Assembly (NCBI GenBank): GCA_964344935.1
Contig: CAYFPL010000001.1
Location: 806,001 to 870,000, forward strand
Origin: GCA-2731375 sp964344935
Lineage (GTDB): Bacteria > Pseudomonadota > Alphaproteobacteria > GCA-2731375
Direction: 5' to 3'
Length of the DNA: 64,000 nucleotides
Position 1 is the first letter of the stretch. The number at the start of each line of letters is the position of its first letter. Of the stretch, positions 34,474 through 43,568 are shown one piece after another. Position numbers and translations under genes: made by a program. The notes beneath the pieces are model-generated. The model ran no database searches and was not told where the DNA came from. It saw nothing but the letters and a program-made list of their open reading frames with translations.

Positions 34474-35634
34474 TCAATAATTCCTGGGCATTGGTTTGTA
34501 GAGAAAATCATCGCCCAGACTGGCGATATCCGGCGCGCCGATCTGGGCCATGATCAGATCCACCTCCCGGTTGATGATGTCGATGGCTTTGGTGGCGCCG
34601 GCCTCGGCGCCCGCCGTGACGCCGTAGAGGGTAAAACGGCCCGTGAAAACGAATTTGGCGCCCAGACATAGGGCGGTGACGATGTCGGAGCCGCGTTGGA
34701 TGCCGCTGTCCAGCATCACCGTCATGCGGTCTCCCACCGCCGCAACGATCGCCGGCAGCACTTCGACGGAGGCCGGCGAACGGTCCAACTGCCGCGCGCC
34801 GTGATTGGAGACCACAACCCCGTCCACGCCCAGTTCCGCCGCCTTGATGGCGTCATCCACATGCATGATGCCCTTGATGACCAGATTTCGCGGCCAAATC
34901 TCTCTATAGCGCGCCACATTGTCCCAGGTCAGAGGTGCGGTAACCTGCGCCGTCACCAGGTCGGCCACATCGTCCGCCGAGGCACCGTCCTTGGCATAGG
35001 GCTGCCAGTTCTTGATCATGGGCACGCCATGGCGCAGATAATCCATCATCCAGCCGGGATGGCCCAGAGCATCCAGCTTGGTCTCAAGACCCAGTTTTAG
35101 CGGCCGGCCGAAACCGTTCCTGGTATTACGCTCGCGGTTGGAATGCACCGGCACATCGACGGTGACCACCAAAGTGGAAAGGCCCGCGGCATCGGCCCGG
35201 CGGATCATGTCCTCGGATATGCTGCTATCGCGGGCGGCATAGAGCTGGAACCAGCCGTGTTCCGGCGCCGTCTGGCCCAATTCCTCCACCGTGCAGTTGG
35301 CGGAACCGGACATCACGAACGGGATATTGGCCTCGCGGGCAGCCGCTGCCAGCATCAGATCGCCGCCATGGCGGAACAGGCCGATCAGTCCCGTGGGCGA
35401 AATTCCGAATGGCGCATCATAGGAACGCCCGAACAATTCCGTCTTCCGGTCGATGCCATCGATATTGCGCAGATAGCGCGGCACAAGCGGCGTATCACGG
35501 AATGCCTGCTGGTTCCGGTCCAGGCCGATCTCGTCATCCACGCCGCCTTCGATGAAGTCGTAGGCGATCTTGGGCAGGCGTTTCTTGGCCAGCTTGCGCA
35601 GGTCTTCGTAATTGATGGCGTCGTCGATGCTCAT
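34474..35634 (-). CDS. FMN-dependent alpha-hydroxy-acid oxidase/dehydrogenase (LldD-like)
   Basis: A 386-residue TIM-barrel flavoprotein that oxidises L-2-hydroxy acids (lactate, glycolate, mandelate or similar). I place the start at the ATG at 35634 with GGAG 6 nt upstream. Marks are AYDFIEGGVDDEIGLDRNQQ, PFGISPTGLIGLF (FMN loop, 75-87), the FMN-contact lysine K254 in LVIKGIMHVDDA, and the catalytic H278 with R281 in VSNHGARQLDRSPAS. The C-terminus is family-like. Divergent from the NHL-repeat gene (133 nt). The actual substrate is not predictable. Confidence 0.92.
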   Translation of the reverse strand: MSIDDAINYEDLRKLAKKRLPKIAYDFIEGGVDDEIGLDRNQQAFRDTPLVPRYLRNIDGIDRKTELFGRSYDAPFGISPTGLIGLFRHGGDLMLAAAAREANIPFVMSGSANCTVEELGQTAPEHGWFQLYAARDSSISEDMIRRADAAGLSTLVVTVDVPVHSNRERNTRNGFGRPLKLGLETKLDALGHPGWMMDYLRHGVPMIKNWQPYAKDGASADDVADLVTAQVTAPLTWDNVARYREIWPRNLVIKGIMHVDDAIKAAELGVDGVVVSNHGARQLDRSPASVEVLPAIVAAVGDRMTVMLDSGIQRGSDIVTALCLGAKFVFTGRFTLYGVTAGAEAGATKAIDIINREVDLIMAQIGAPDIASLGDDFLYKPMPRNY

Positions 35635-35767
35635 GATGTCTCCAAAAGGCGTTTCTTTTCCCCTGGGGCTATTTTGGCCTGGACCGGGCCCGCCGCCAAG
35701 TGATGCTTCACAGACCGTTTGGATTGGGGGAAGATATTTCCACTTAATGACAGGGGGAGGAAACAAA

Positions 35768-36730
35768 ATGCCGATCACGCTGGGCACGGGCGAATATCAA
35801 TACCGGGTCAACGAGGAATGGGCCCAGATACCCGACGGCTGGGAGTTTCGCGACGTGGCCGGCGTCGCCGTTGACCACAAGGACAACGTCTATGTCTTCA
35901 ACCGGGGCGAACACCCCATGATGGTGTTCGACAGGGAGGGCAATTTCCTGCGTTCCTGGGGCGAGGGCATCTTCAGCCGGGCCCATGGCCTGCACATTGG
36001 CCCGGACGAGGCGCTGTACTGCACCGATGACGGCGACCACACGGTGCGCAAGTGCACCCTGGAAGGCAAGGTGCTGATGGAGATCGGCATCCCCGGTAAG
36101 CCCACGCCCTATATGAGCGGTGAACCCTTCCATCGCTGTACCCATACGGCTCTATCGCCAGACGGCCACCTGTTCGTCTCCGACGGCTATGGCAACGCCC
36201 GGGTGCACAAATACACCCCCGACGGCAAACTGGTGATGTCCTGGGGCGAACCGGGCACCGATCCAGGCCAGTTCAACATCGTCCATAACATCGTCGCGGA
36301 CGACGACGGCTGGATCTATGTGGCCGACCGCGAAAACCATCGGGTCCAGGTCTTCGACACCGACGGCAAGTACGAAGCCCAATGGAACAACCTGCACCGT
36401 CCCTGCGGCCTGTTCATGCCCCGAGGGGAATGCCCGCACTGTTTCATCGGCGAACTGGGCCCCGGCATGCCAGTCAACCGCTTCATGCCCAACCTGGGCC
36501 CTCGGTTGAGCATCGTCACCTCCAAGGGCGAACTGGTGGCGCGCCTGGGCGGCGAAGACGGCCTGGTCAACGAGCCGGGCAAGTTCATGGCCCCTCACGG
36601 CCTCGCCGTCGATTCCCGGGGCGATATTTACGTCGGCGAGGTCAGTTACACCAATTGGCCCGCATCCTTCGGCGATGAACCCGTGCCGAAACTTCTGCAT
36701 ACGCTGAAAAAGCTGGAGAAGGTGGGTTAA
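35768..36730 (+). CDS. NHL-repeat beta-propeller protein (peptidylglycine lyase-like)
   Basis: A 320-residue protein with several NHL-type repeats: DVAGVAVDHKDNVYVFNRGE, FSRAHGLHIGPDEALYCTDD, THTALSPDGHLFVSDGYGNA and NIVADDDGWIYVADRENHRV. Each blade carries the G-hydrophobic-A-V-D...VY-V-A-D pattern. The layout resembles the peptidyl-alpha-hydroxyglycine amidating-lyase fold, but no signal peptide is seen, so it is cytosolic and the activity is uncertain. The ATG at 35768 follows a strong GGGGGAGGAAAC site. It is convergent with the polysaccharide deacetylase. Confidence 0.85.
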   Translation: MPITLGTGEYQYRVNEEWAQIPDGWEFRDVAGVAVDHKDNVYVFNRGEHPMMVFDREGNFLRSWGEGIFSRAHGLHIGPDEALYCTDDGDHTVRKCTLEGKVLMEIGIPGKPTPYMSGEPFHRCTHTALSPDGHLFVSDGYGNARVHKYTPDGKLVMSWGEPGTDPGQFNIVHNIVADDDGWIYVADRENHRVQVFDTDGKYEAQWNNLHRPCGLFMPRGECPHCFIGELGPGMPVNRFMPNLGPRLSIVTSKGELVARLGGEDGLVNEPGKFMAPHGLAVDSRGDIYVGEVSYTNWPASFGDEPVPKLLHTLKKLEKVG

Positions 36731-36733
36731 GGC

Positions 36734-37561
36734 CTAGGCTTCAAATGGTTCCCGTTCGTCGTAGATGCGAGCGGCGTCTTCCATAGTCATGAATTCGGCG
36801 CCCAGGTCCACCAGCTTGTCGATCAGACGTTCCAGCATCAGCATGCGGTGGCCGCGGCCGATGACGTAAGGGTGGCAGGTATAGGTCAGGATGCCCCAAT
36901 CCGTGATCCGCGTCATGTAGATGAAATCGTCGACCCAGTTCTCCAGGACGCTGTTGGCGTTACGGTGGCCGGGCCGCGAACCCGCCATCTCGAAATGGGG
37001 GTGGTCGTCCTGGGACCAACTAATGGGCATTTCGATCAGCCGGGTTGGCTGGCCAAACTGCATGGGCGCCTTCAGTTCGATCACATCTCCCTGGCGGGCG
37101 CGGTAGGGGGCGTAGTCGTGCCCCATCATAGAGCTCTCGTAATAGAAATCATGCTTCAACAGCAGTTCCAGGGTATGGGGGCTGAGATCCCAGGCAGGTG
37201 AACGATAGCCGCGGGCCTTTTGCCCAGATAGCCGTTCGATACATTCGTTGCCCCGGATCAATTCCTCTTCTTCCTCTTCCCGCTCGAGAGAGGCCGGCTG
37301 GCGGTGGGTCCAGCCGTGATGGCCCACTTCGTGGCCGCCTTCCACCACTTCCGCACAGACCTCGGGATAGGTTTCAATTGTGAAGCCGGGGATGAACCAG
37401 GTGGTGGGAATTTCCCTGGCGCGCAGCAGGGAGAGTATGCGGCCCGCACCCACGACGCCGAACTCGCCCCGTGAGATGAGCGTTGGCGTGGTATGGCCGC
37501 GGGCGATATGCCCCGACATGACGTCGAAATCGAAGGTCAGGCAAACAATGTGTCTGGTCAT
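36734..37561 (-). CDS. Polysaccharide deacetylase (NodB homology domain)
   Basis: A 275-residue CE4-fold protein. The metal-binding aspartate lies in TFDFD (9-13) and the HxxxH motif in HHGWTH (H82, H86); WSQDDHPHFEM and a C-terminal WGILTYTCHPYVIGRGHRML supply the remaining motifs. Cytoplasmic CE4 proteins of this subgroup often act on N-acyl or allantoin-like small molecules (PuuE type) rather than glycans, and no signal peptide is present, so the name is a fold label. Divergent from the CHAT gene, 67 nt away. Confidence 0.88.
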   Translation of the reverse strand: MTRHIVCLTFDFDVMSGHIARGHTTPTLISRGEFGVVGAGRILSLLRAREIPTTWFIPGFTIETYPEVCAEVVEGGHEVGHHGWTHRQPASLEREEEEEELIRGNECIERLSGQKARGYRSPAWDLSPHTLELLLKHDFYYESSMMGHDYAPYRARQGDVIELKAPMQFGQPTRLIEMPISWSQDDHPHFEMAGSRPGHRNANSVLENWVDDFIYMTRITDWGILTYTCHPYVIGRGHRMLMLERLIDKLVDLGAEFMTMEDAARIYDEREPFEA

Positions 37562-37592
37562 GATGCGATTGGCCGATCCGTTAAATATTTCC

Positions 37593-37601
37593 TGCTACAA
37601 T
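37593..37601 (+). promoter_or_regulatory. Extended -10 promoter for the CHAT gene
   Basis: TGCTACAAT is an extended -10 element (TGn followed by TACAAT) 27 nt before the ATG at 37629. No good -35 sits at 17 nt; TTGGCC at 37569 is too far. The surrounding 60 bp are AT-richer than neighbours (TTAAATATTTCC). Sigma-70 use is inferred. Confidence 0.4.
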
Positions 37602-37628
37602 TGTGCGTTCAGTTGGGGGTCGGACGCA

Positions 37629-40142
37629 ATGCGGCTATTTCGTGGGATCATTCCGGTTTTCGTGGCGGCGCTGCTTGCGCCCGCGCACCCTGGCTTGGCG
37701 CAAAAGGCAGCCTTAACGCCAGACGGGCCTTTGACGGAGTCTGAACGGCAGGCTTTTGACGCCATGGCGCCGGCCGCCACCAAGGCGACCAAGCTGCCTC
37801 CAGTGCCAGGCGCCAGTGCCATGCGGCCGCGGCTCAGCAATGTCGCGGCCGCACTTGGCCTGCCATTCGCCGGTCGGCTGAAGGAGGGCTATGAAGCCTT
37901 CATGAAGGGCGATACGGACCGGGCCCTGGCGTTGGTTGATTCAGGCATAGAAGATGCCTGGGGCAGCCAGATGAAATTCCGCCTATCCCTGATCAAGGCG
38001 GATCTACTGACGCGCACGGATCGTATCGCCGATGCGGAAATCGCGGTTTTGGATACAGCCCGGCGGGAGCGCGATTATTGGGGCAAGACCCTGATTGCCC
38101 GCGCCGTGCGCGGCGATATCCGGGCCAGACTTGGTGATGCCGCCCAGTCGGCAGGAGAAGGCGATCTGGCGCGGGTAGCCTTATCGCAGAAATCCTGGCA
38201 ACTGCCCCTTGAATTCGACGAAATGCCGGACATGACAAGCATCGTCATGAACACGGAAGCCAAGTACCGCAGCGCCCTGGGCCTGGCGTCGTTCTATATC
38301 CGTAACGGCCAATATGCAGCGGGGTTGGCCTGGGCAGTGCGCCTGGAAGGACACTTCACACGCCTCTTCACGCTGGCCGACAATCCCGAGTACGGCGATA
38401 TGGTGCCCTTGATACCGGAATTCTACATCGCCCGGGCCGAGAACATGGCCTATCTGGGCGCTGGCATTCTTTCCGTGCACGATGATCCCCAACGAGCGGC
38501 GCCCTATTTCGCTGCCGCAGACGGCTTTTACGAGGCCATGAATTACACCTATGGCCGTGCCTATACGGCCGCCTTGAGGGCCCGTGCCCTGTACGACATT
38601 GGCCGTTTCGAGGACTTCGAGGCCGCCGCCGAGCCGGCTGTCGCTCTGGCCGCCGCCGCCGGCTTGGGCGAATTGGTTTGGCGGTTGGAGGCGCTGCGCG
38701 GTGAACGGTTTTTCGCCGCTGGGCGGTTGGACCTGGCGGAAGCGTCCCTGCGACGGGCCCAGGCGGCGGTCAACCTTGTCAGCGGCGCGTTGGCCTCTGA
38801 TCAATCCAAGTTGCGCTTTGGCCTGGGAAAGGAAGGTCTGACCCATCTGCTGGCCGCCGTGGACTTGGCCAAGGGCAGTCACGCTGCCTTGTTCAGCGAC
38901 ATGGAGCAGGGCCGCGCCCGGGCCTTCGTAGATATGCTGGCGACGCAGACCGTTGCATCCGGCACGGAAGCGGATCTGATGGCGAAGATCCGGCGGCTGG
39001 AGCGCGATATTCGCCGCCTTCGCCTTGCCAATACCCTGCCGGGCGCGGCCAGTGGCGCTGGATTGGCACAAGTTGAAGACCTCCTCGCACAACATAGCGA
39101 GGTCACAGCGGAATTGCGCCGCCGCAATCCTGAATTGGCGGATACCCTGTCTATAGCTGCGACCACCTTGGACGACACACAGGCCAGGTTAAAGCCCGGC
39201 GAGGTTCTCGCATATGCCGTGCCGGCGACGGCGAAGTCGACGATCGCTTGGCTGCTGATCAGGTCGGGTGACATTCGCGTTGTGAATACCGCCATTACCC
39301 AAAAACTTCTAAACCGCAAATTGGCGGTCTTCGCCGAAATGGTGTCCGGAGGTGATGGAGATCTGCAGCGGGAAATCGTAAAGGTCTTAGCCAAAGACCT
39401 GCGCCTTGATCAATGGGGTGCCGACAGCGGCGCCTATGTTGTGCCAACCGGCAGCCTGCATCTTGTTCCTTGGGGCGCCATGAATGTGGATCACTTTATT
39501 GCCGTCCTGCCGACAGGCGCCTGGCTGAGCCGGCCGCCGGGCACCAGCCCGGCCAATCAAGCCGGCGTGGTCGGCGATCCTGCATTTGCCGGCGCCGAAC
39601 CGCAATTGCCAGGCGCCCGGGCTGAGGCGGAAAAGATTGCCGCCACATACGGCGTCACGCCGATGCTGGGCAAAGCGGCAACCGAGGCTGCTCTGCGGCG
39701 GGCGGTCGGTGCCGGCGTTGGTATCCTGCATCTGGCAACCCATGGACAGTTCGATGCCAGCGCGCCGCTAAATTCCGCAGTGCTTTTGGCCGGACCTGGC
39801 GGCGTTCAACGCCTGACAGCGGCGCGGCTGTTCGAAGCACCCTTACGCGCCGATCTTGTGGTCCTGTCGGCCTGTGAGACCGGTGTGGGACAGGCGGTGG
39901 CGGGGGACGACTATCTGGGCCTGACGCGGAGCTTTTATCTGGGTGGCGCCCGCACCGTCATAAACAGCCTTTGGCCGGTGGAGGACAAAGGCACCCAGGC
40001 TTTCATGACCCGCTTTCATGAATTGGCCAAGACCGGCGACTACGGCGCCGCCTGGCTAGGCGCGCGGGACGCGGTGAAACAGCAGGGCTTTCCGCCGTCG
40101 GTCTACGGCGCATTTGTCCTGGGCGGCGCGCCGCAGCGTTAG
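37629..40142 (+). CDS. Exported CHAT-domain (caspase-fold) protein with helical repeat region
   Basis: An 837-residue protein. A signal peptide (MRLFRGIIPVFVAALLAPAH, cleavage likely after A24) leads to an alpha-helical, Ala/Leu/Arg-rich region of about 550 residues that looks TPR-like (for example GLASFYIRNGQYAAGLAWAV and ARALYDIGRFEDFEAAAEPA). A C-terminal CHAT domain follows with the caspase-like dyad: H705 in LHLATHGQFD and C749 in VVLSACETGVG. GGARTVINSLWPVEDKG and the ending SVYGAFVLGGAP are typical. CHAT proteins are candidate cysteine peptidases. This one should act in the periplasm, with no substrate or partner evident among the neighbours. Confidence 0.9.
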   Translation: MRLFRGIIPVFVAALLAPAHPGLAQKAALTPDGPLTESERQAFDAMAPAATKATKLPPVPGASAMRPRLSNVAAALGLPFAGRLKEGYEAFMKGDTDRALALVDSGIEDAWGSQMKFRLSLIKADLLTRTDRIADAEIAVLDTARRERDYWGKTLIARAVRGDIRARLGDAAQSAGEGDLARVALSQKSWQLPLEFDEMPDMTSIVMNTEAKYRSALGLASFYIRNGQYAAGLAWAVRLEGHFTRLFTLADNPEYGDMVPLIPEFYIARAENMAYLGAGILSVHDDPQRAAPYFAAADGFYEAMNYTYGRAYTAALRARALYDIGRFEDFEAAAEPAVALAAAAGLGELVWRLEALRGERFFAAGRLDLAEASLRRAQAAVNLVSGALASDQSKLRFGLGKEGLTHLLAAVDLAKGSHAALFSDMEQGRARAFVDMLATQTVASGTEADLMAKIRRLERDIRRLRLANTLPGAASGAGLAQVEDLLAQHSEVTAELRRRNPELADTLSIAATTLDDTQARLKPGEVLAYAVPATAKSTIAWLLIRSGDIRVVNTAITQKLLNRKLAVFAEMVSGGDGDLQREIVKVLAKDLRLDQWGADSGAYVVPTGSLHLVPWGAMNVDHFIAVLPTGAWLSRPPGTSPANQAGVVGDPAFAGAEPQLPGARAEAEKIAATYGVTPMLGKAATEAALRRAVGAGVGILHLATHGQFDASAPLNSAVLLAGPGGVQRLTAARLFEAPLRADLVVLSACETGVGQAVAGDDYLGLTRSFYLGGARTVINSLWPVEDKGTQAFMTRFHELAKTGDYGAAWLGARDAVKQQGFPPSVYGAFVLGGAPQR

Positions 40143-40159
40143 GTTCAGGATCGCCAGAT

Positions 40160-40957
40160 CTATGGCAAAAAGTCCAACAGCACCTTGTTGAAGGCCTGGG
40201 CCTGTTCGATATTCACCAGATGGCCGGCACCGTCGATCACGGCCAGCCTGGCGCCGGGGATCAGCCGCTGCATTTCCTCGCCAATCGCCGGCGGCGTCAG
40301 GCGGTCTTCGGCGCCATAGATCAACTGCACCGGCACATCGATCGTGGACAGGTCCACTGGTCGGTCATACCGGGTCGAGGCTTCGATGGTCTTGATATAG
40401 CTGTCCTTGTGTAACGCCTCGATACTGGCGACGAGGCGCTGGTAATGGCCCGGATTGACGTTTTCGCTGACCAGGGTTTTGGCGAGCGGTTCCGCCATTT
40501 CCCGCAAGCTCTTGCCGGCAATCAGCGGTCCTTTCCGCATATTGATGAACTCGTCCATCTTGTCGGGCGGCAGAGTAGGCGTTGTCCCGGGAAAGGTGTC
40601 GCACAGGGTGAGGCTCCTGACCCTGTCGGGATAGCGGAAGTAGAGATCCTGGCTGATGCGTCCGCCCATGGACAGGCCTACGAGATGTGCCTGCTTCGCG
40701 TCCAGATGATCCAACAGGCGACAAACATCGTCAGCAAAGCTGGCAAAGTCCAATGGACCCTCATAATCATCCGACAGGCCGTAGCCCCGGGCATCCCAGG
40801 CAACAGCCCGAAAACGGCCGGCGCTTACCAGCAATTGCTCGCGCCAGTTGGTGCGGTTGCCGCCGATGCCATGCAGAAATAAGACCAGGTCGCCTGTGCC
40901 CGCCTCGTCATAGGCGATGCTGGGCGTTCCGGGCATATGCTTGGTTTGTATATCCAT
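40160..40957 (-). CDS. Alpha/beta-hydrolase (PcaD/esterase-like)
   Basis: A 265-residue hydrolase with LFLHGIGGNRTNW (oxyanion loop), the nucleophile elbow LVGLSMGG (S96), the acid in YGAEDRLTPP and the catalytic His in DGAGHLVNIEQ near the end. The plan matches 3-oxoadipate enol-lactonase-like hydrolases. I use the ATG at 40957; a GTG at 40972 is also possible. Neighbours suggest small-molecule breakdown. Tail to tail with the CHAT gene (17 nt) and divergent from the aldo/keto reductase. Confidence 0.88.
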   Translation of the reverse strand: MDIQTKHMPGTPSIAYDEAGTGDLVLFLHGIGGNRTNWREQLLVSAGRFRAVAWDARGYGLSDDYEGPLDFASFADDVCRLLDHLDAKQAHLVGLSMGGRISQDLYFRYPDRVRSLTLCDTFPGTTPTLPPDKMDEFINMRKGPLIAGKSLREMAEPLAKTLVSENVNPGHYQRLVASIEALHKDSYIKTIEASTRYDRPVDLSTIDVPVQLIYGAEDRLTPPAIGEEMQRLIPGARLAVIDGAGHLVNIEQAQAFNKVLLDFLP

Positions 40958-41014
40958 TGCCTTGCAATTCACCTTTCGGCTGCGATAGTAGCGTCAATAT
41001 AGGTGGAGAGAAAA

Positions 41015-41941
41015 ATGCAAAGACGCAATTTCGGTCGAACCGGCTTGGAGGTATCCATCTTGGGCTTCGGCGGCGCGCCGGTCGGGTTTCTGGAAACGGA
41101 GCAAGAAGCCGTCGCCGGAATTCTCAACAGTCTGTTGGATCAGGGGGTCAATTTGATCGACACCGCTGCCGGCTATGATGGCTCGGAAGAGATGATCGGC
41201 CGGACCATCGGCCATCGACGGGACGAATATGTCCTGGTCTCGAAATGCGGCCGCGCCATGGACGGGATTGAAGGCGCGGCCTGGTCCGAGGCTGCGGTGC
41301 TGAACACCCTGGATCGTGCGCTGGCGCGCCTGCAGACGGATCACCTCGACGTCATGCTGTTGCATACCTGCGATCTGGAGACCCTGCAAAAAGGCGAGGC
41401 AATCGGCGCCCTTGTCAAGGCCCGGGATGCGGGCAAAATCCGCTTTCTGGGCTATGCCGGTGACAACGAGGCGGCGGCCTATGCTGCCGGGTTGGATGAG
41501 GTCACGGTGATTGAAACTTCCCTGAATATCTGCGACCAGGCCAATATCGAGGCCGTACTGGCGCCGTGCCGGGACAACAACGTTGGCGTCCTCTCCAAAC
41601 GGTCAATCGCCAACGCAGCCTGGAAGGGCGCCGCCAATCAACAGGGCATGTATGTGAACTACGCCGAGAACTATGCCCAGCGCCTGGCAGCCATGGCGAT
41701 CACGCCCCAAGACCTGGGCTTTGCGGATGATGGCGACTGGCCCGAGATCGCCCTGCGGTTCACCTTGTCGCACCCGGGATTGAGTTGCGCCATCGTGGGC
41801 ACCACCAAGGCCAGCAGCGTCGCGCAGAACATCGCCGCCGCCGCCAAGGGACCTCTCCCAAACGATGCGGTCAGTCAGCTACGCGCCGCATTTGAACGGG
41901 CGGAAGCGGCCAGCGGCGAACGATGGTTGGGCCTGCAATAG
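41015..41941 (+). CDS. Aldo/keto reductase
   Basis: A 308-residue NAD(P)H-dependent reductase. The ATG at 41015 has GGAG 6 nt upstream. It starts MQRRNFGRTGLEVSILGFGG; the catalytic tetrad is D49, Y54, K77 and H117 (LIDTAAGY, LVSKCG, VMLLHTCD). The C-terminal part RFTLSHPGLSCAIVGTTKAS is family-like. It reduces carbonyl compounds in the cytoplasm. Tail to tail with the HpcH aldolase (3 nt). Confidence 0.92.
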   Translation: MQRRNFGRTGLEVSILGFGGAPVGFLETEQEAVAGILNSLLDQGVNLIDTAAGYDGSEEMIGRTIGHRRDEYVLVSKCGRAMDGIEGAAWSEAAVLNTLDRALARLQTDHLDVMLLHTCDLETLQKGEAIGALVKARDAGKIRFLGYAGDNEAAAYAAGLDEVTVIETSLNICDQANIEAVLAPCRDNNVGVLSKRSIANAAWKGAANQQGMYVNYAENYAQRLAAMAITPQDLGFADDGDWPEIALRFTLSHPGLSCAIVGTTKASSVAQNIAAAAKGPLPNDAVSQLRAAFERAEAASGERWLGLQ

Positions 41942-41944
41942 CGC

Positions 41945-42730
41945 CTAATTGCTGCCCTTTAGTCCCTGAAGGCCCGCGCTCAGGGCGTCGGCCAGCAGAC
42001 CCATATCGTGGTTATACGAGATCATCCGGTAGCCTCGGTTCTTCAGGTCATGGCCCCATTCCAGATTGGGCATCATGGCGCCGGCCGATTTGCCATTCTT
42101 CTCCGCCGCTTCGACGATCTTGTCGATGCCGCGCTGTAGATCAGGATGATCGTACTGTCCGGTGATGCCCATGGACATGGACAAATCCATGTGGCCCAAA
42201 TGCGCCACGTCAATGCCGTCCACGGCCATTATTTCCTCGATATTGTCCAGGCCGTCCTTGGTCTCGATCAAGGCGCAGACCAGGGTCCGGTCCATTGCGG
42301 CGGCGGCCTTTTCCTCAACGCTGCCGCCGGTATAGTCATCATGGGCGCCACCGAAAATAGCACCGCGAACGCCGGCGGGGGGATAGCGGGTCCAACTGAC
42401 CAGCTCCCGCGCTTCTTCGGCGCTGCCGACCATCTGGTACATCAGGCCGAAGCCGCCCACATCCAGCATCCGCGCCGTGATGTGGTAAGCCTTCCCTGGC
42501 GGGCGCGCCAACGGCACAAGACCGACTGCGGCACAGAGGGCAAACTGGGTCTTCATATCCTCGATCGTGAAGCCGCTATGTTCCAGGTCATAGAGGATAA
42601 ATTCGGCCCCGGAGTTGGCCACGATGCGCGGCAGGCCGGGGCTGAGGAATTCGAACACCATGGTGCCGTAGACGGTTTCGCCGGCGGCAAGTTTGGCCTT
42701 CATAGGATTGCTGCGCATGGCGTCAGTCAT
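41945..42730 (-). CDS. HpcH/HpaI-family aldolase/citrate lyase-like protein
   Basis: A 261-residue TIM-barrel aldolase (class II, divalent metal). Marks are EFILYDLEHSGFTIEDM, PLARPPGKAYHITARMLDVG, the metal-binding acids in ALIETKDGLDNIEEIM and GIDVAHLGHMDLSMSMG. HpcH enzymes cleave 4-hydroxy-2-oxo acids to pyruvate and an aldehyde. It starts 4 nt inside the end of the VOC gene, so the two are coupled. Neighbouring thioesterase, reductase and ligase genes point to a catabolic operon, but the substrate is not known. Confidence 0.92.
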   Translation of the reverse strand: MTDAMRSNPMKAKLAAGETVYGTMVFEFLSPGLPRIVANSGAEFILYDLEHSGFTIEDMKTQFALCAAVGLVPLARPPGKAYHITARMLDVGGFGLMYQMVGSAEEARELVSWTRYPPAGVRGAIFGGAHDDYTGGSVEEKAAAAMDRTLVCALIETKDGLDNIEEIMAVDGIDVAHLGHMDLSMSMGITGQYDHPDLQRGIDKIVEAAEKNGKSAGAMMPNLEWGHDLKNRGYRMISYNHDMGLLADALSAGLQGLKGSN

Positions 42731-43545
42731 GTGATGAACTCCAATACGGAATCAAAATTGTCTTCCCGAAGCACCACCCGGCCCGCTTCGTCAATGGCCG
42801 AGGTGCCGGTTGCGCGTGCCTTGTCGAGGCTGTCGGTACGGAAAACGATGGCGCCAAAAATAGAGTCTCGCCCGTTCATCTGCGAAGCGGCGCGGCCATA
42901 GCGCTCGCCATAGGCAGCCGGGGTCAGAAGCGTCAGTTGCCCGCCCTGATAAGCCACGCCGAGGCTGTCGCCGCTACCCGATACATCCGAATGCAAAAGC
43001 CGCGCGAAGTCCTCCGCCTCCCGCTCATGGGTATTGGAGGCGATGACGAACTCCGGCATGGATAAGGCGCCATTGCCGTGGCTCTGCCATTCCGGCCGCC
43101 AGACCAGTTCCGGCGTGTTGTGTTCGCAATAGTAGACCCGGCCGCCAGGAAAAACGCCGGTACGGACGGCGACCGTGCGAAACGCCGCATCCTGCGCCCC
43201 GTCGGGCAATTCGACAGGCCGGGTAAAGGCTTTGGGTGGATCGCCGTCCAGGCCCAAACTCTGCATATGGGCGAATGTGTCGTCCACATTGGCGGTCTTG
43301 AAGACCAGGCCATTGATGCCCAGGGGCGCCTCGGAAATATCCTTGCGCGGGTTTTCGGTATCGGGGGGCAGGCCGATCAGTTCAAGATAATCGGTGCCAA
43401 ACATCATCAGGTGATTGATGGAACCGAGCGAATGATAGCCCCGCGGCGTCAACGTGAAGCCTAGATCGCGGAACAGACCTTCCGCCCGATCCATATCGAA
43501 CTGCACATTGATGACTGTATGGTCCAGCTGCGCCAAATCCGCCAT
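42727..43545 (-). CDS. VOC/glyoxalase-superfamily protein
   Basis: A 272-residue two-module VOC protein. The N-terminus AQLDHTVINVQFDMDRAEGL and MMFGTDYLELIGLP are the typical beta-alpha-beta unit, and a second module begins GINGLVFKTANVDDTF. A Glyoxalase_3-like assignment fits the length. Candidate metal ligands H9 and E56 can be picked by pattern, but the reaction (isomerase, dioxygenase or binding protein) is undefined. A clean AGGAGGG site precedes the ATG. Overlaps HpcH by 4 nt. Confidence 0.82.
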   Translation of the reverse strand: MADLAQLDHTVINVQFDMDRAEGLFRDLGFTLTPRGYHSLGSINHLMMFGTDYLELIGLPPDTENPRKDISEAPLGINGLVFKTANVDDTFAHMQSLGLDGDPPKAFTRPVELPDGAQDAAFRTVAVRTGVFPGGRVYYCEHNTPELVWRPEWQSHGNGALSMPEFVIASNTHEREAEDFARLLHSDVSGSGDSLGVAYQGGQLTLLTPAAYGERYGRAASQMNGRDSIFGAIVFRTDSLDKARATGTSAIDEAGRVVLREDNFDSVLEFIT

Positions 43546-43568
43546 CTCGCCCTCCTATCCTGCCATAT

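Noticed and set aside
37380..37628. Upstream extension of the CHAT gene
   Set aside because: It overlaps the deacetylase gene antisense; the ATG at 37629 gives a proper signal peptide.
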